The translations under genes and the position numbers were made by a program. Under the pieces are notes generated by a model. The model ran no database searches, was not told the origin of the DNA, and worked only from the letters and a program-made list of their open reading frames with translations. Shown here in pieces: positions 1 through 12,849 of a DNA stretch of 64,000 nucleotides; the stretch's first letter is position 1, and each line of letters opens with the position of its first letter. Origin of the DNA: Rotaria macrura (lineage: Eukaryota > Rotifera > Eurotatoria > Philodinida > Philodinidae); assembly GCA_900239685.1 (NCBI GenBank), contig OENT01000741.1:1-64000 (forward strand), read 5' to 3'.

Positions 1-144
1 GACATTAGTGGTGGCCCAGTGGCAACATGGTTGTTCGAATGGCTACCATGGATGACAACATTAATTCCACAGCGCTACTCAACTAATACAGTTTCGTCAA
101 TTAGAATTACGATATTTATGGTGAGAAGGCTTGACTGTAAGTAG
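1..144 (+). CDS. 3' end of an unrecognised gene (partial)
   Basis: Frame 1 is open from the first base of the window to a TAG at 142-144, giving a 47-residue carboxy end with a Trp/Pro-rich stretch (ATWLFEWLPWM) and a basic tail (MVRRLDCK). An AATAAA polyadenylation-type signal follows about 20 bases after the stop (near 164-169), as expected for a true gene end. A GTAAGT-like sequence at 137-142 overlaps the stop, so the exon could instead continue by splicing; the next AG is too close (about 20 bp) to be its acceptor. I do not recognise the family. Composition and the downstream signal are the only support. Confidence 0.35.
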   Translation, partial: DISGGPVATWLFEWLPWMTTLIPQRYSTNTVSSIRITIFMVRRLDCK

Positions 145-353
145 CCGTGTGTATTTCAGTTGGAATAAAAGAAAAAAAATTTTTTCATATCCCTGAGGGG
201 TACCTCAGGTCCCAAAAATCCGATAGTCAGATTTTCTAAAATACTCGTGGTGATTGTTATCAGGGACCACATCTAACTTCATTGGGGTGAAAAGTTATGA
301 AAACAGTTCGAACCAGAGAAGAGTCTTGTTCCGTTTACATAGGCCTGTTCCGA

Positions 354-810
354 AAAAATGGTCTGTGACTCGAAATTTTTGGCAAGAAGCATATGACTAT
401 TTTTCACAGAAGGTGTTTTCAGAGAACATTCAAGGTTTTCATGTGAAAAGAAATGTAAAGAAACTCTTATTTTATTGTGAGAAACTATCAGCAATGAATT
501 ATAATGAAAAACATCGACATGTACCGAGAAAATGACCTAGAAGTACCAATTTTCATTAGAAATGTGATCATTTTTTTTCTTTGAAAGCCTTTTCTATACT
601 TGTTCGGTGGATTCAGCAGAAAAAACGGCATAGGAGAACTTATTTCTACGCTTGATTCACTTCTACTCATGGAAAACCAGAAAAACATCGACATGTACCG
701 AGAAAACGGCATAGAAGTCACATTTTTTATCGGAAAAGTGATCATTTTTTTTCACCAAACACGTTTTCTATACTTGTTTGGTGTTTTTGGCGAAAAAAAA
801 TGGGAAAAAA
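354..810. repeat. Degenerate tandem repeat, period 174 bp
   Basis: A 27-base block at 506-532 (starting GAAAAACATCGACATGTACC) recurs exactly at 680-706, a spacing of 174 bases. The sequence after each copy also aligns (AGAAGT..., a GTGATCATTTTTTTT run, then TTTTCTATACTTGTT and a GGTG...AAAAAA segment). Two full units are clear; a weaker third may lie upstream from about 354. The small open frames here arise from the repeat and are not genes. Confidence 0.6.
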
Positions 811-1070
811 AAACTTTTTCCAGAAAAGTGGTAGGATACCCATGGATTCACCCTTTTAATAAAAACTCAATTTTTTTCTGAAATGAAGAACCTGATAGTT
901 CGGGAAATACTTGATTTATACACAATCAATAAAGCTCTATCCAATGCACAATTCAAACGTTCTTCAAAGTCACTTTTATTTTTTTCGAATTTTTTCGCCC
1001 AACCGTACAATACCAGCGCAATTCCCTCATATACATATATATTGATTTTTTTTTTCATTGGTCCATGACA

Positions 1071-3001
1071 TTCTTGTTAAGCTTATTTACCGTTTCAATG
1101 GTTTTCTCATATCTCCAATAAATAAAATGAGTACATATTTTCTGTACAACCCCGTATTGTACTGTTGTAATCATGCTGATCTGATACGTGCATGTCCTAG
1201 TCAATTTCTATGTTACTTATGAACTAATACGATCTTCTGTATAAAATAGACTAAGAAATCAGTTCGATATTATTTCAAGCTGACACTATGATCATCAAAT
1301 AAGTGAATAACTTGTCTCTTGACAATTGATATAGCTGTCTTGAATATACGTATGTATTCAGCTACGAGCAGATGTCAACAAAGAAACATTATCTGCAATA
1401 TATCGTTTCGTTATAACCAACAAGAGCTTTGAGGATTTGATTAAAATTTAATTCCTCAAGGATTATTTAACCAAATTAAACTACAAAACTTTCCGTTTTG
1501 ATGGAAAACTTCATATTAAAATAACTTGCTTAGCAATGATAAGAACAGTATTGCTAGAGAAGAAGATTCTAAATAAAACAGCAACCCACTCTATAACGAT
1601 GGTTACAATTATTTTCTATTTAATTATTAGAGATTATTGAATCACAATCACCATCAGGAACTATAGTTATACAACTTATCAAAGATTAATCGTACATACA
1701 ATAGACTTTTGAATCTAAGGTATTTACAGAAATTCAAGAGACCACAACACTTCATCTATATGAAATATTGACAAGATTTACTGGTGATATGAGCAATAAT
1801 CTTTTGACACTTGCTCAAGGAATCGTTTTCTTTTTTTATAAAATATATGAGTAATAGAAGTGAAATATTGATTCATGAGAAGCACCTTTTTGATACCTGT
1901 CGTGTAATTTTTCATTAGTGACGCGTCAAATTCTATTCGAGCGTGACTAGAAGTGAAAAGAAAAGCTATAGTGATTATTTCCGTCGTAGTCAATTAGCGT
2001 AAAAAATTAATTTATTCAAATTCAATATCTCGATTCCTGTGTTCTTGCGACAACTCACACATGTTAAACTACGATTAGTTAATTTGACTATAGAAGAGTG
2101 CAACTCATTTGATGATAATACAGTTGGGGATTGTACGGCCTACTGTTTTTCAATGTCATTTCTAATGATCTGATGTGTATAGATTTTTCTTATTGAAAAT
2201 TTTGCACCTCGATGACTCTTTTATCATATACACGAATAAGAAATACGACAATGTCTACGTATCTCTATTAACAAGAAAATGCGTGACCCAAACTAAACTG
2301 TGTATTGATTAATGAAAACTGAGATGAAGCACATCTTTAAACGATAAAATGCAGTGATGTATTTCTTGATAGTTATCAATTTTCGTTGTAAATACATGAC
2401 CGAACCCTATCAAGTTTATTTGCAAGGAAATCAACATATTCATGACCTACTTGTGACTGTCTCTGTTGAATTGCAATCATGCTTCTAGTAAATCCGATAT
2501 AATCAAGTTATTCTACTTCACGATACAAATGTTATAAATATAATTACACATTTCGTTTAAATAAGTATTGCAAGACGTTCAAAATGTTAAAAACAACTCG
2601 GGAATTAATGAAGAAATTACCATGAAAACGCATTTTCTTTTTACACCAACAGACCTATGATAGATGCGAGTAGAAAAATGAGTAGAAAAAAACAAGTGAC
2701 CTAAAAATATTCGATTGAAAATCGTACATTGAAAACATAGTGAACAATTAGTTCACTATCATTAATCACATTTCTAATTATGTGAATGACATATCTCTAA
2801 TCAAAAGACTCCTAAAAAGTTATATTGATCATCTCTAGATCAAGTTCTACATGGATTCATTCAAGAGCTCCTAATTTGATTTTAGTTTTAAGAGAAAATT
2901 TTTCAATGTCATCTCATACTATATCCATGCCTATGTATCAAATGACAGTTATTTGAAGAGATATGTAAGATAATAGAATTTTTGTAGACAAACGTTTACC
3001 A
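1071..3001. other. AT-rich intergenic stretch, nothing recognised
   Basis: About 1.9 kb with no long open frame on either strand and no recognisable protein similarity, RNA gene or terminal repeats. It lies between the tandem repeat and the oxidoreductase remnant. Part of it may hold the lost first exon or promoter of that gene, since the latter has no upstream in-frame ATG. Confidence 0.5.
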
Positions 3002-3025
3002 TTAGTTTTACTCGACCCCTTCTCT

Positions 3026-4750
3026 TTGATTGTGAGAATTTCTTCCTCAGATTTATATTTTCACATAATCTTATTATTATTTATAAATCCAATCAATAGT
3101 GCTTATGAAGTTGCAATCTATGGTGCTACACCTGCTGGTATTGCTGCTGCCATTACTGCAGCTCGATTGCTGTCTTCATCGCCTATCGTTATCATAGAGC
3201 CAACATCTTACATTGGAGGTATGTCAACAACCGGTGGCATTATGGTTTACTAGATCTCGGCTTAGAAATTACGAGTAAATAAATTGTTGAGCTATTCTTT
3301 TAATATTTATTTATATCTATTTTCGTTTGTTTGGATTTAGTTGTTGGTTCTGTTGGGCAAGATTGAGTAAACAATAACTACAAGTATTATAAAAATGTTG
3401 CGAGTCCAATCTATCAACCTGATATGAATGTAATTCGTCAAAGTTTTCTTGATTTACTTTCTATGCATCCAAATATTCAACTAATCACTGGAACAAGATC
3501 AGATGTCGATGGAAGTGTAAAAATGAATGGTACACGTATTGTTCAAGTAACTACAGCTAGCGATAAACGCTTCTGGCAAGCATCTGTTTGGGTTGATGCA
3601 AGTTATGAAGGAGATCTTGTCCGATATTCGGGTGCATCTTATACATGGGGTAGAGAATCATGTGATCAATATAATGAATCGTATGCTGGCGTACAACAGT
3701 ATACAACATTTTCTAATTTTATGTCGGATTATGCGGTCGATGCTACCTTAGACAGTGGAACATTAGCTCCATATGTTTCATCCGATAAACTAGGTCAAGT
3801 AGGCTCGGCTGACTTAAACATGATCGGATATTCATATCGTCTTTGTGTAACACCTAACAAAGAAAAACAAGTACCATTCGTTCGACCGAAAAATTATGAT
3901 CCGAATAATTTCATTTTTTTACAGCGATATATAGATTCATTGATTGGTTCAGGAAAATATCCTCGAGGGCCTCCTTTCAATAAACTTGTTGACGTACTCA
4001 TTTATCCAAATGCAGATAAATATGATATGTGCGACAGCTTTGGAAGTGCTGTTACAAGTGGTGCAATAAATTTAAATCGAAACTTTGTGAATGGTACAAC
4101 TGATGATCGTCTTCAAATAGCCCGGTCAGTCTTGAACTATGTTCTCGGTATGCTGTGGTATCTTTTGACTTCTCCATTCGCTCCAGAAACGACAAGAAAT
4201 TCATTAAATCAATATGGTTTATGCAATGATCAATGGTCAGAAACTAAACATATACCATCATAATTATATGTTCCTGAAGGCCTTCGATTAATCGACGAAA
4301 ATGTTTTTACACAGAATCATATTGTTAGTGGTCTCTGTCGTCATGATACAATTGCTCTAGGTAGTTGGGGTCATGACATACGTGCTGTTACACGAACTAT
4401 CAATGGATCCTATGTTAATAATGAAGGAGCAATGAACCAAGCTATTGCTCATATTAATGATTCCAAAAGTGGACTGGTTTTTGAAATACCTTATTCAATA
4501 TTATTACCGAAAAAGAAATGAAGTTACGAATTTACTTGTACCCGTATGTCATGCAGCATCTCATGTTGCTTATGCAGCTACTCGAGTTGCGCCTCATTTC
4601 ATGTTATTGGGTGATGCTGCTGGTGATGCAGTTGCTTATTCTGCACTCTATGGTCATACTGATCTACAAGCAACTAATATTAGTCGAATACAAGACACGT
4701 TAATGCAAGATGGAGTGTTTTTACATTATCCGGTCGGTCATTGTGATTAA
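3026..4750 (+). pseudogene. Decayed FAD-dependent oxidoreductase (FAD_oxidored family)
   Basis: The translation begins with a hydrophobic signal-like segment and a dinucleotide-binding Rossmann motif (VAIYGATPAGIAAAITAARL), then EPTSYIGGMSTTGG, typical of the FAD_oxidored (PF12831) family. The middle part (3424-4263) includes WVDASYEGDL. The C-terminal part carries TNLLVPVCHAASHVAYAATR and MLLGDAAGDAVA, the family's second FAD-contact region. I see four lesions: a one-base deletion-type frameshift near 3246 (the expected LLDLG continues in another frame), an in-frame TGA at 3364, a TAA at 4261 where the family has Gln before LYV.E, and a one-base insertion in the A-run near 4513. One plausible intron (GTAAAT at about 3272 to TTTAG at about 3341) remains. 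There is no in-frame ATG at the start; the frame opens with TTG. Such secreted enzymes are common in bacteria and fungi, so an acquired and then decayed gene is likely, by inference. Confidence 0.8.
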
Positions 4751-4828
4751 GGAATTATTAAATACGAGTTTTTTTTCTATTGTAAAGAAAATTTAAAAGA
4801 AAAGAAATTTTTCTGTTGTTTTTTACTT

Positions 4829-5842
4829 TCAAAATTTTCTATTGATGTGTACTAGTTCATTGATAAACATATAACGGCTTGATATTAAATATATATATCT
4901 GTCCCAACTAAATTGACTTTGATGACTTGAAAAAGCAGTTCGAGATGCCATATAATCAGTAGGTGTATTGATAAGAAGTAAACGTGATAAGTCTGTTGAT
5001 GATATCAAATTAAATGGGATTAAGAATGATAACGATGAATGTAACAGTCGCGGAATAAAAGAAAAAAATGTTAGATAAAAATCAAGTAACGAGGAATATT
5101 TACGAAGAAGCGAAACAGATTTTAATTCATATGACATCATTAGCGTTGTATTATTGTTGGCTTTAGTTAATAGATGAACCGCTGAAGCGACTGCTCGATG
5201 ATTGATATGACCTGAAACACCTTTTTTATCAAAAGAAACAAGGATATTAATAGACCATTTCAAGACATATTCGTTTATTATCGGAATTAGTTGTTGTTCA
5301 GACCACCAAACTTTTGGGTTATCTTGAACACTGGATAAGTCTAATGATATACAGCGTTCTTCAGGTATATTTAATACTCGACATGAACCACGTAGTTCCA
5401 TAGCACGTAAATGACCTAAGCCAATGTGATTTCCACGTGAAAAAACTAATAGACTCAAGTTAACGTGGATTTGCTTTTGTAAAACAAGTAACGTGGGTGA
5501 AAAAAATAAACATTCATCATCGGGATGAGCTACAACCAGAAGAAGATGATGTCGATTTTTTTGCAACTGCATAGGAATAAATGCTTGATTTTTCGATAGA
5601 CTAATTAACAATAGATAAAGTAGAATTGGAATAAAAACAAATACTATCATCATAAATAAGTATTTATGCATCGATATCCAGTGATAAAATCGAATGAAAC
5701 ATCGGCTATGTGAAGAACGATTCACACACTTGTACATATAAGTATCTAGATTTTCTTGTTCATAGGCTTCATGTAATTGATTATCGAAATATGTTTTTAC
5801 TGTATCCCAAAGCTTTCTTAATGGTTCTCTTAATATATTCAT
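4829..5842 (-). CDS. PIG-L-type N-acetylglucosaminylphosphatidylinositol de-N-acetylase
   Basis: A single-exon gene of 337 residues. The LmbE/PIG-L signatures are intact: VVAHPDDE (HPDDE at 106-110, metal and catalytic), SRGNHIGLGHLRAMEL (about 135-150) and FDKKGVSGHINH (GHxNH at 211-215, the second zinc-binding motif). A strong transmembrane helix lies at about 61-82, so the catalytic domain is anchored by one membrane segment as in eukaryotic PIGL, but with an unusually long 60-residue tail in front. The family removes the acetyl group from GlcNAc-PI at the ER face, the second step of GPI-anchor synthesis. It is co-oriented with the GT32 gene, 165 bp downstream of it. The lack of introns contrasts with core genes in the window. 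Whether it is the housekeeping copy or an extra, acquired one cannot be told from here. Confidence 0.88.
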   Translation of the reverse strand: MNILREPLRKLWDTVKTYFDNQLHEAYEQENLDTYMYKCVNRSSHSRCFIRFYHWISMHKYLFMMIVFVFIPILLYLLLISLSKNQAFIPMQLQKNRHHLLLVVAHPDDECLFFSPTLLVLQKQIHVNLSLLVFSRGNHIGLGHLRAMELRGSCRVLNIPEERCISLDLSSVQDNPKVWWSEQQLIPIINEYVLKWSINILVSFDKKGVSGHINHRAVASAVHLLTKANNNTTLMMSYELKSVSLLRKYSSLLDFYLTFFSFIPRLLHSSLSFLIPFNLISSTDLSRLLLINTPTDYMASRTAFSSHQSQFSWDRYIYLISSRYMFINELVHINRKF

Positions 5843-6007
5843 TCTTCAATCTACAAAGAAAGAAAATCATGAGACTTGTTTCGATTTACCTAATTTTATT
5901 CAATATTAAAAGTGATAAAAATAAAACAACAATAATAAAATAATTTTAAGTGGACGGATTTTTATTGTAGTTAAATAATGAAATTTTGCGTTTCTCGTGT
6001 TTTTCGT

Positions 6008-7027
6008 TTAGAACACTAAAATTTCCTCTTTCAGTTTTGCTCGTCTTAGATAAAATAATGTGAACAAAACCATAACACATATGGAGAAAATAAATAACAG
6101 TAGCCTTTTATGACGATGTAGTATTCTTAAAAGATTATCTGCTTTCTTGATATACGATGCATCATTCGAATGCCAACTACTACTACCATAATGGTGAAAT
6201 AATGGTGTCGTTACATGACCGCTTAAACGATGTTGCTGATAGTCTAAAAGCCTTAGACGATTTCGATCATGATATAATGAATATTGTGCCGATATATACA
6301 TGCAACCAGTAGAAAACATAACTGTAGCATAAGGTACAAGAAAATTGCGATTGAACAATGGTAACTGATCGACAAGAACTTTCATAAATGGATGACGTGC
6401 TGATGCCATAAGAAAACCGTTCGATATTCCAACAGGATAGGCAGCTGGTGAAATGAATTCAAAACGGCGAAGAGGTCCTAATGAACGACGACAATGAAGA
6501 TCCATATCGAGAAAAATTCCTCCATAATGATAAAGAACAATGTAACGTAAACTATCAGCTCGTTGTATTGGATACCAGTAATTTTTCCATGTTTCTAAAA
6601 ACCATGGATATTCTTCTTGAATAAGATTTTCCGCTGTTGAATCATTCCAAAATTTATGTTCATAATTTGGATGCCATTTTATGCAAGCTTCGCGCGCAGT
6701 TAGCCATGTGGGATACTTCGTTAAATCACCATTACCGATATAAATATGATGTAATATAGCTGGTACTAGATTCGTATAATTTGGCATAGCTACTGTTTGA
6801 TTTAATGGATAACTAAACATCGTTGTATCAAAATTATCGTTAGCATTTAAGACTCCAGATGAGAAGCGATACCAAGTCATATATGTCTGAGCGATATAGA
6901 ATACTGTTAAAATATTTTTACGCAAAGGGAATATAAGTAGAATGAGAACGAATATCCATGATAATAAACGAATATTTATCGAACGTAGCAAGGTTAGAAA
7001 ATGATGAAAAAGTTTCTTTAGGTACAT
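6008..7027 (-). CDS. GT32 glycosyltransferase, SUR1/CSH1-like (DXD sugar-binding family)
   Basis: A single-exon gene of 339 residues. An N-terminal signal-anchor helix (about 21-40) is followed by the GT32 (Gly_transf_sug) core: ILHHIYIGNG (91-100), WHPNYEHKFWND, IQRADSLRY (154-162) and YHYGGIFLDMDL with the DXD metal/nucleotide-sugar motif DMD at 174-176. A second hydrophobic helix sits near the C terminus (about 308-327), the two-membrane-helix layout of fungal mannosyl-phosphorylinositol-ceramide synthase subunits. Those enzymes add mannose to inositol-phosphoceramide in the Golgi. The exact sugar and acceptor here are not determined. The absence of introns and the fungal-like architecture suggest horizontal acquisition, which is an inference. 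It lies upstream of the PIG-L-like gene on the same strand. Confidence 0.85.
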   Translation of the reverse strand: MYLKKLFHHFLTLLRSINIRLLSWIFVLILLIFPLRKNILTVFYIAQTYMTWYRFSSGVLNANDNFDTTMFSYPLNQTVAMPNYTNLVPAILHHIYIGNGDLTKYPTWLTAREACIKWHPNYEHKFWNDSTAENLIQEEYPWFLETWKNYWYPIQRADSLRYIVLYHYGGIFLDMDLHCRRSLGPLRRFEFISPAAYPVGISNGFLMASARHPFMKVLVDQLPLFNRNFLVPYATVMFSTGCMYISAQYSLYHDRNRLRLLDYQQHRLSGHVTTPLFHHYGSSSWHSNDASYIKKADNLLRILHRHKRLLLFIFSICVMVLFTLFYLRRAKLKEEILVF

Positions 7028-10000
7028 TGAAATGGATCAACGTTTTCGAAACAAAATCCAATAATATTAATAGTATCTAGAATAAGTTTATGAGCCGTGT
7101 TTATTTATCTAAAATGTAAAATTCTTTTTAAAATAACATCTTCATAGGTATTATATTATTGATAAATTTCAAAAATATAATCCTTATCAATAAAATTGTA
7201 TTATCAATGTCCTTTTGATGTAAACAAATAATCATCTAGCTAACTTTTCCATTCTAAATTCGTTGTTAAACGGGAAGATCTGTCGAAAATTAATAAAATT
7301 TTTCTTCAAAACTACGAAGACACTCTTACATGTTTGGAAAATCATTAAATTATTCGAATATGAAATACAGTTTACCTGTTCTATGACCGAATCAAGAGAG
7401 AAAAAAAAGTATACTCTTCGCTTCTCTCTTAACCAATGTTTATTTTTCTTCTTTCTGTTCGCCTCGTATACTCAATACTTCATCTATTGACGCACGCCCG
7501 ACTGATCTTTTACCAAGAAGGTATATCATACTTTTCACCTACGCATACCCATCGAACAGATATCTTGTTACGATACAGCAGTAATAGAGAGAACCTGAAA
7601 AAATATGACGTGAGCAATGAAATAATTTTGCTCGCACACCGAATAAACAAAGTAAAAGTGAAATAAAGTAAAAGAAGTATGAACGCAACGAATATAAAAA
7701 ATCCCATTATGTCTTATAGATGATTATACATGCTTCGTAATATGGCATAGATGACAATGCATAAAAAAAAGAATATGATACTATATATTATACTAGAGTT
7801 CATTTGTGACATTTATTTGACAATTATTAAGGTAGTGTTTATAATTGTTGACAACTATTTTATTACACGTCAAAATTTATCGTTTATATCAACTAACGGT
7901 GTGCAAATTATCTAACATTGATTCCTACCGTTAAATTTCTACAAATACCATCGTTAGAGACATTAGCGTAAGACTGAATACGAATAGTATGCGACAAGCA
8001 GCATATTGAATACATGTGAACTGTGCTATTTTTAAGATTTTAATGCAAAACATTTTCAATAATGCTGTAAGTATTATAAATGAGAGTTACTATTACTGAT
8101 AGAATGCCAGATATTCACATATTCACGTATTGAACTTCTGAATATTGATCATCGGTGAAACGCACTTCACAAGACAACGCTTTGGCTAACGATGATGGAA
8201 CTGTTGTGCCCGAGGGAATATCGGTGAGGTCTTCGTTCTTTGACTTGAATTTTCATCTTTGACGATGTAGACTCAGATCTATTAAAAATTATCAACCAGT
8301 ATTTGTGAATCTGTCAAAATGATTCAATACCGGATACTAAAAGCAATAAAGAATATACCTGAGTACAAAAAGAAACAGATTATAATTTATGATCATACCC
8401 TTGTGAAAATTTCAGTGAAAAAGCTAGCTTAGATCAGGTGTTTACTGCACGAGCTAATGCAGTCTTAACAAAAGCGATCGGCTAACTAAATACACCAAGT
8501 TAGTGCACCTATGAGAATCTAATTTCATATACACTAATCAAAATATCATCTTTTTCTATTGAAGGCTCCTCTATTATGGAACAATATAAAGGGGTAGTTT
8601 ATTGTGAAGTTTTTGATTCTGTGTGATGCATTAACTTTCAAGTGAAAACACGCAAAAAGTTCAGACTGTAGAATTTGTCTAGTGTGGACAGGATCTTAAC
8701 ATAGCTAGGGATTTCGCTCAACATTGCTTATAATCACACGTTATCAGCGACCTGAAAGCAGCTAGAAAATCTTTAAATACTTATAACACCAATGAAAGCC
8801 CTTCCAAGTGGCTTGTGATTGGTAAAAAGAGCCGAATCCTAAGCATTCAACAGTTACTGAGAACTCACCTATTTAACAGTAGCTGATAAGTGCTTGCATA
8901 TTAACAATATCTAAGGACTTTGCAGCTATGTGAACCTCAAGTGGCTGAAAAGAATTTCGCTTTTGTTAATCTCCAAGTACTGATCAGTCGTCTCAAGTCA
9001 CTTGGAATGGCTTGCACAAGTATTTTCAACTCTTAAATAAGATGTTCAAAAAGCTTTTAAACAGTTTAAAATATGCGTTTGCAAGCACTGTTTGACTGAA
9101 TCCCCATCTATTCTACGCCACTTACAGACAGCTTACAGTGGAGAATTTTTCAAACAGATAACGATAGATTAACAATTGACTTTGGCAAATAGGCACAATT
9201 AATACTCCAAAAATTCTATCAGTCATATCATCATTCTGTATAAGTCATCTCCTTTCTATCTAATCGAAACAAAATACATGTTGAGAGTTTACGTAAAATA
9301 TGTTCATCACATTCTAATAGACAATCAAATACTTAGCTATTTATTATGAGTTTTTGTTGGATGAATAGCGAAATTATCACCTTAAGTTTTAAGTAAACAT
9401 TCACGTTTACTTCAGAATCTCTTAGCTAATTATGTATCGAGTTTACCGTTTCTTTTATTTCAGTTGTGAAACAAAATATTCGATATAGTTGAAAGAATAT
9501 TACAGAAGAGAACATCAAATAAATGTGCTTCTTTATGTAAAAGAAGAACTGTTAACATTGAAAGGTAAAATAAACTATGAGGAACATAGGATTTCCAAAG
9601 GGATAATGTACTTGCAATCCCATGGAATAGAATGAACAATAATAAAAAGAAAAGAGTAAATAAATATTGAATTTATTATTTGTATGTAATGATACATAAC
9701 TTGAAAGCTATTAATGTTTTTTCCGTTGAAAATATATACCTCTATCAATTTGAATACTCGAACTAATCAATAGATTATAAACTTTCAAATATAAAATAAA
9801 ATAACCGATGAAGTAGACATTAACATAAAATTTAACCATCATAAAAAACGGCAAATTCATTCTACCCTAGAAAAAAACATCATGCATGTCACATATGAGA
9901 AATAAACTGAATTGAATAGAAATCCTCATTACAGCATGTGGTCCTTCTATTTTGTTTGACAACGATATAATTACTTTCTTTTCTCCAGCAATTACTAGTC

Positions 10001-12849
10001 ACACAAACTTAAGTAGCGATGAATATATATATATTCAATACTCCTTAATATGAAATGCTTAGTTACGTACATAAGTGATTTGAATGGAAATCGGGCACAA
10101 AATATCTAGCCACTTCCATTATTTAGAAGTCGTATATTATTTTGAAAAGCATTACGTTTGAGAAGCTATGCATTCTTAACACAAGGAAGAAAAGGGAGTT
10201 TTGGATTTCTAAGCTGTTTGTTGAGTTTAAAAATGAGACGTTTCAAAGACTTCTGATCTTTCACTTAGGAAAATTTCTGATGAAAATCAACTTTTAACTA
10301 TCTTAGGATCGTTACAGGTTTTATGGAGATACATTCTTTATATATTTAAGTCTAGTTTTTCTAATGACGAGAGAATGTTTTTCCTTTTCGCAGGTGTTCA
10401 GTTACAATATAAAGTTTTAAAACTGGATTTCATTCATGTAGCTCTCATAGTAACTGGGGCATTTGACAGTATTGAAGAGTTTACAAATGGATGACTAGAT
10501 TTCGTTTTTGCTGGGGATAACTACAGAAAATTTTGTATCCCTAATCAATTTACTGAATGCAAGCTATCCAAGTGAATACCATATTACTTTAGTATGCCAT
10601 TGAAACCGTCCTTGATTACCTTAAGATACTTTTTAGGCTCTTTGCAGCCAACTCCAGAATGCTTCGGGATGTTAATCAGCTCACTTATTGAATATTTTTC
10701 ATACAATAACATAAAACTGGATAAATACCTAAACAAGTACTTGATTAGTACTGGATACTGAGACAATTCCTGACATGATAATCGGTCAAGTTTCTGTGAC
10801 TTACCATTAGCAAGGTAGTTTGTCTGATACTCTGCTATTTATCACTTCAGTATACGGGTGCCTGGATTTTAGTTTGTTCACTATAGGGTTCACTTTTTCA
10901 TGTTTTAATCGAATTTCTGTTTGATCAAATGCGTAGTGAACAATAGAAAAGAAGAGGAAAATGTCACTATATCTGGCATACTTGATCTTATGATAGGAAT
11001 AAATTCTATCATTAGAGTATATCTCATCGTACCTAGTATCAGGTTCGAATAGCACTGAAATTATTCATCATTTAAATAATTTATAATCTGGTTGTCTTTC
11101 TAATTACAAACGGACGCTTTTATTTATCTCACATTTTTCTCTTCGATACTTTATTTGATAAGTTTTTTAATAGAGAAATTTTGCAATGTACATCTCGCAC
11201 ATAATACGATATTCACTGAGTTTTACAACGAGTCAACATCATAATAGTACTCACAGATTGAATGCTAGATTTTATGCAAGTCGTAGGTTTTTTAATAGTG
11301 GATTAAAAACTTACTGGAAAATATTTACTCTTTAGTTGAAAGTTCTGGTGGAATAAAATGAAACCAAAGTACTTTGTGAATTCATCTTGATCTCATCTTA
11401 TTCTTTCTAATTCAGTTCTTCAAAGTATAATGATCAACCCTTAAGCATAGAAGAGCAATGACATAAATTAGTAATATGCAATATTTCAAAAATTAAGGAA
11501 AAATTCACATTTTACTTTAAAAATTCAACCGAAATGTTGCATTGAAACTAGCGTGTTCCTATTCTATTGAGGAATCAGAAGTCATTCACAAGAATATTGA
11601 TTTAGTCTTATAGCATTTTCACAAAACATAAAGTTCTAAATTTAATATTTACGTAAATTGATGTGGAAGATATTCGATAAAATGATAAAAGTATCAGTGA
11701 GCGACGGATAAACTAGCTGGACAAGACAAAACTTTCATCATTAATATATATTTATTCAATAGTGAGTTGTTCCTTCTTTTGAACTTTGATCAACAAATAG
11801 AAATAATTCATACATTCATTATACATCTGTAACTCAATAGTAAGACTACTGGTTCGGATACGTAGCTATCTGTCTTGGGATGCAATCGTCACTTAAGCTC
11901 ATCTATGATTTTCTGCTTGTTCATTAGAAGTCAAACAAAACAAAGAGTTCAAATTGTCTGAAATTCTTGCATACACTTGTTTTCTGTCCTTTTTATATTT
12001 CTATTTTCTTCTCTTTTATTTTTCAATAAATTTAATGAAAAGTTGAGTTGGATTTACCAGCTTCGTTGAGTCTGAAATACTAATATATCAAGTAGGTTAC
12101 GTTGTTCAGACTACTATTGAGATTATTAACAAACAAGAATGATCAGCTTTCTGTTTCATATGAACATAAGAGATCGATGATCCATGAATGATATAAAAGA
12201 AAAACATTCGACTATGGGAAGTTATGATCGATCTCGCGCAATGGCTATATTTCAGATGTTCATTTATTTTGAAATATTCAACTAAATCCGTCTCAAAGGT
12301 AGTCGAAAATTCAATTTTATCCTACACATGTTCGAAACTCCATCGTTTTCAACTTTCTATAAATGAATAGCGTCATTCACGAGATAAGTATACAGTTCTA
12401 AATGTATGAAATCTCGAGCAGGGGTTTATAATGCTGCAAATAGCTACAAAGTAGTTCTCAGCTGGTCAAGATATGACTGATTTCTATAATATTTATTCAC
12501 GAATACGTATCAGAGTTTATATGGTTAGCGCTTGCATTTCATTCGGCTCGCCCCCTCCCTCTTCCCAAGATTGTAACAGTTTATGTGATTGAAATATCAT
12601 ATAAGGGGAAAAATGGGATGTGCAGGCTATCACAAAGATGTTGAAACAAACTCATTACACAAATTAGAAAGATATCTAATCAACGGCATGTCCTATTCTT
12701 GACAGAAATCTCTAGGACAATTTCTAATACATAAGCTATTGTGAAAGACTAGCTGAGTAAATGCTCTACTATTTTCGTTGCTAATCATGACAGACTTAGC
12801 TTATACACGATCCAAGAAAGTATTTGATAGCCTCTCACTATAATATAGG
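7028..12849. other. Long AT-rich stretch without a recognisable gene
   Basis: No open frame here shows protein-like composition or a known motif; the longest are under 90 codons and overlap on opposite strands. Several CAAGTGG/CTTGTGATT-like short motifs recur around 8.8-9.0 kb, but I could not turn them into a defined repeat. This is the first part of the roughly 22-kb gene desert. Confidence 0.5.

Noticed and set aside
12530..12600. Possible tRNA (TGGTTAGCGCTTGC A-box-like sequence)
   Set aside because: No B box at a suitable distance and no cloverleaf pairing.
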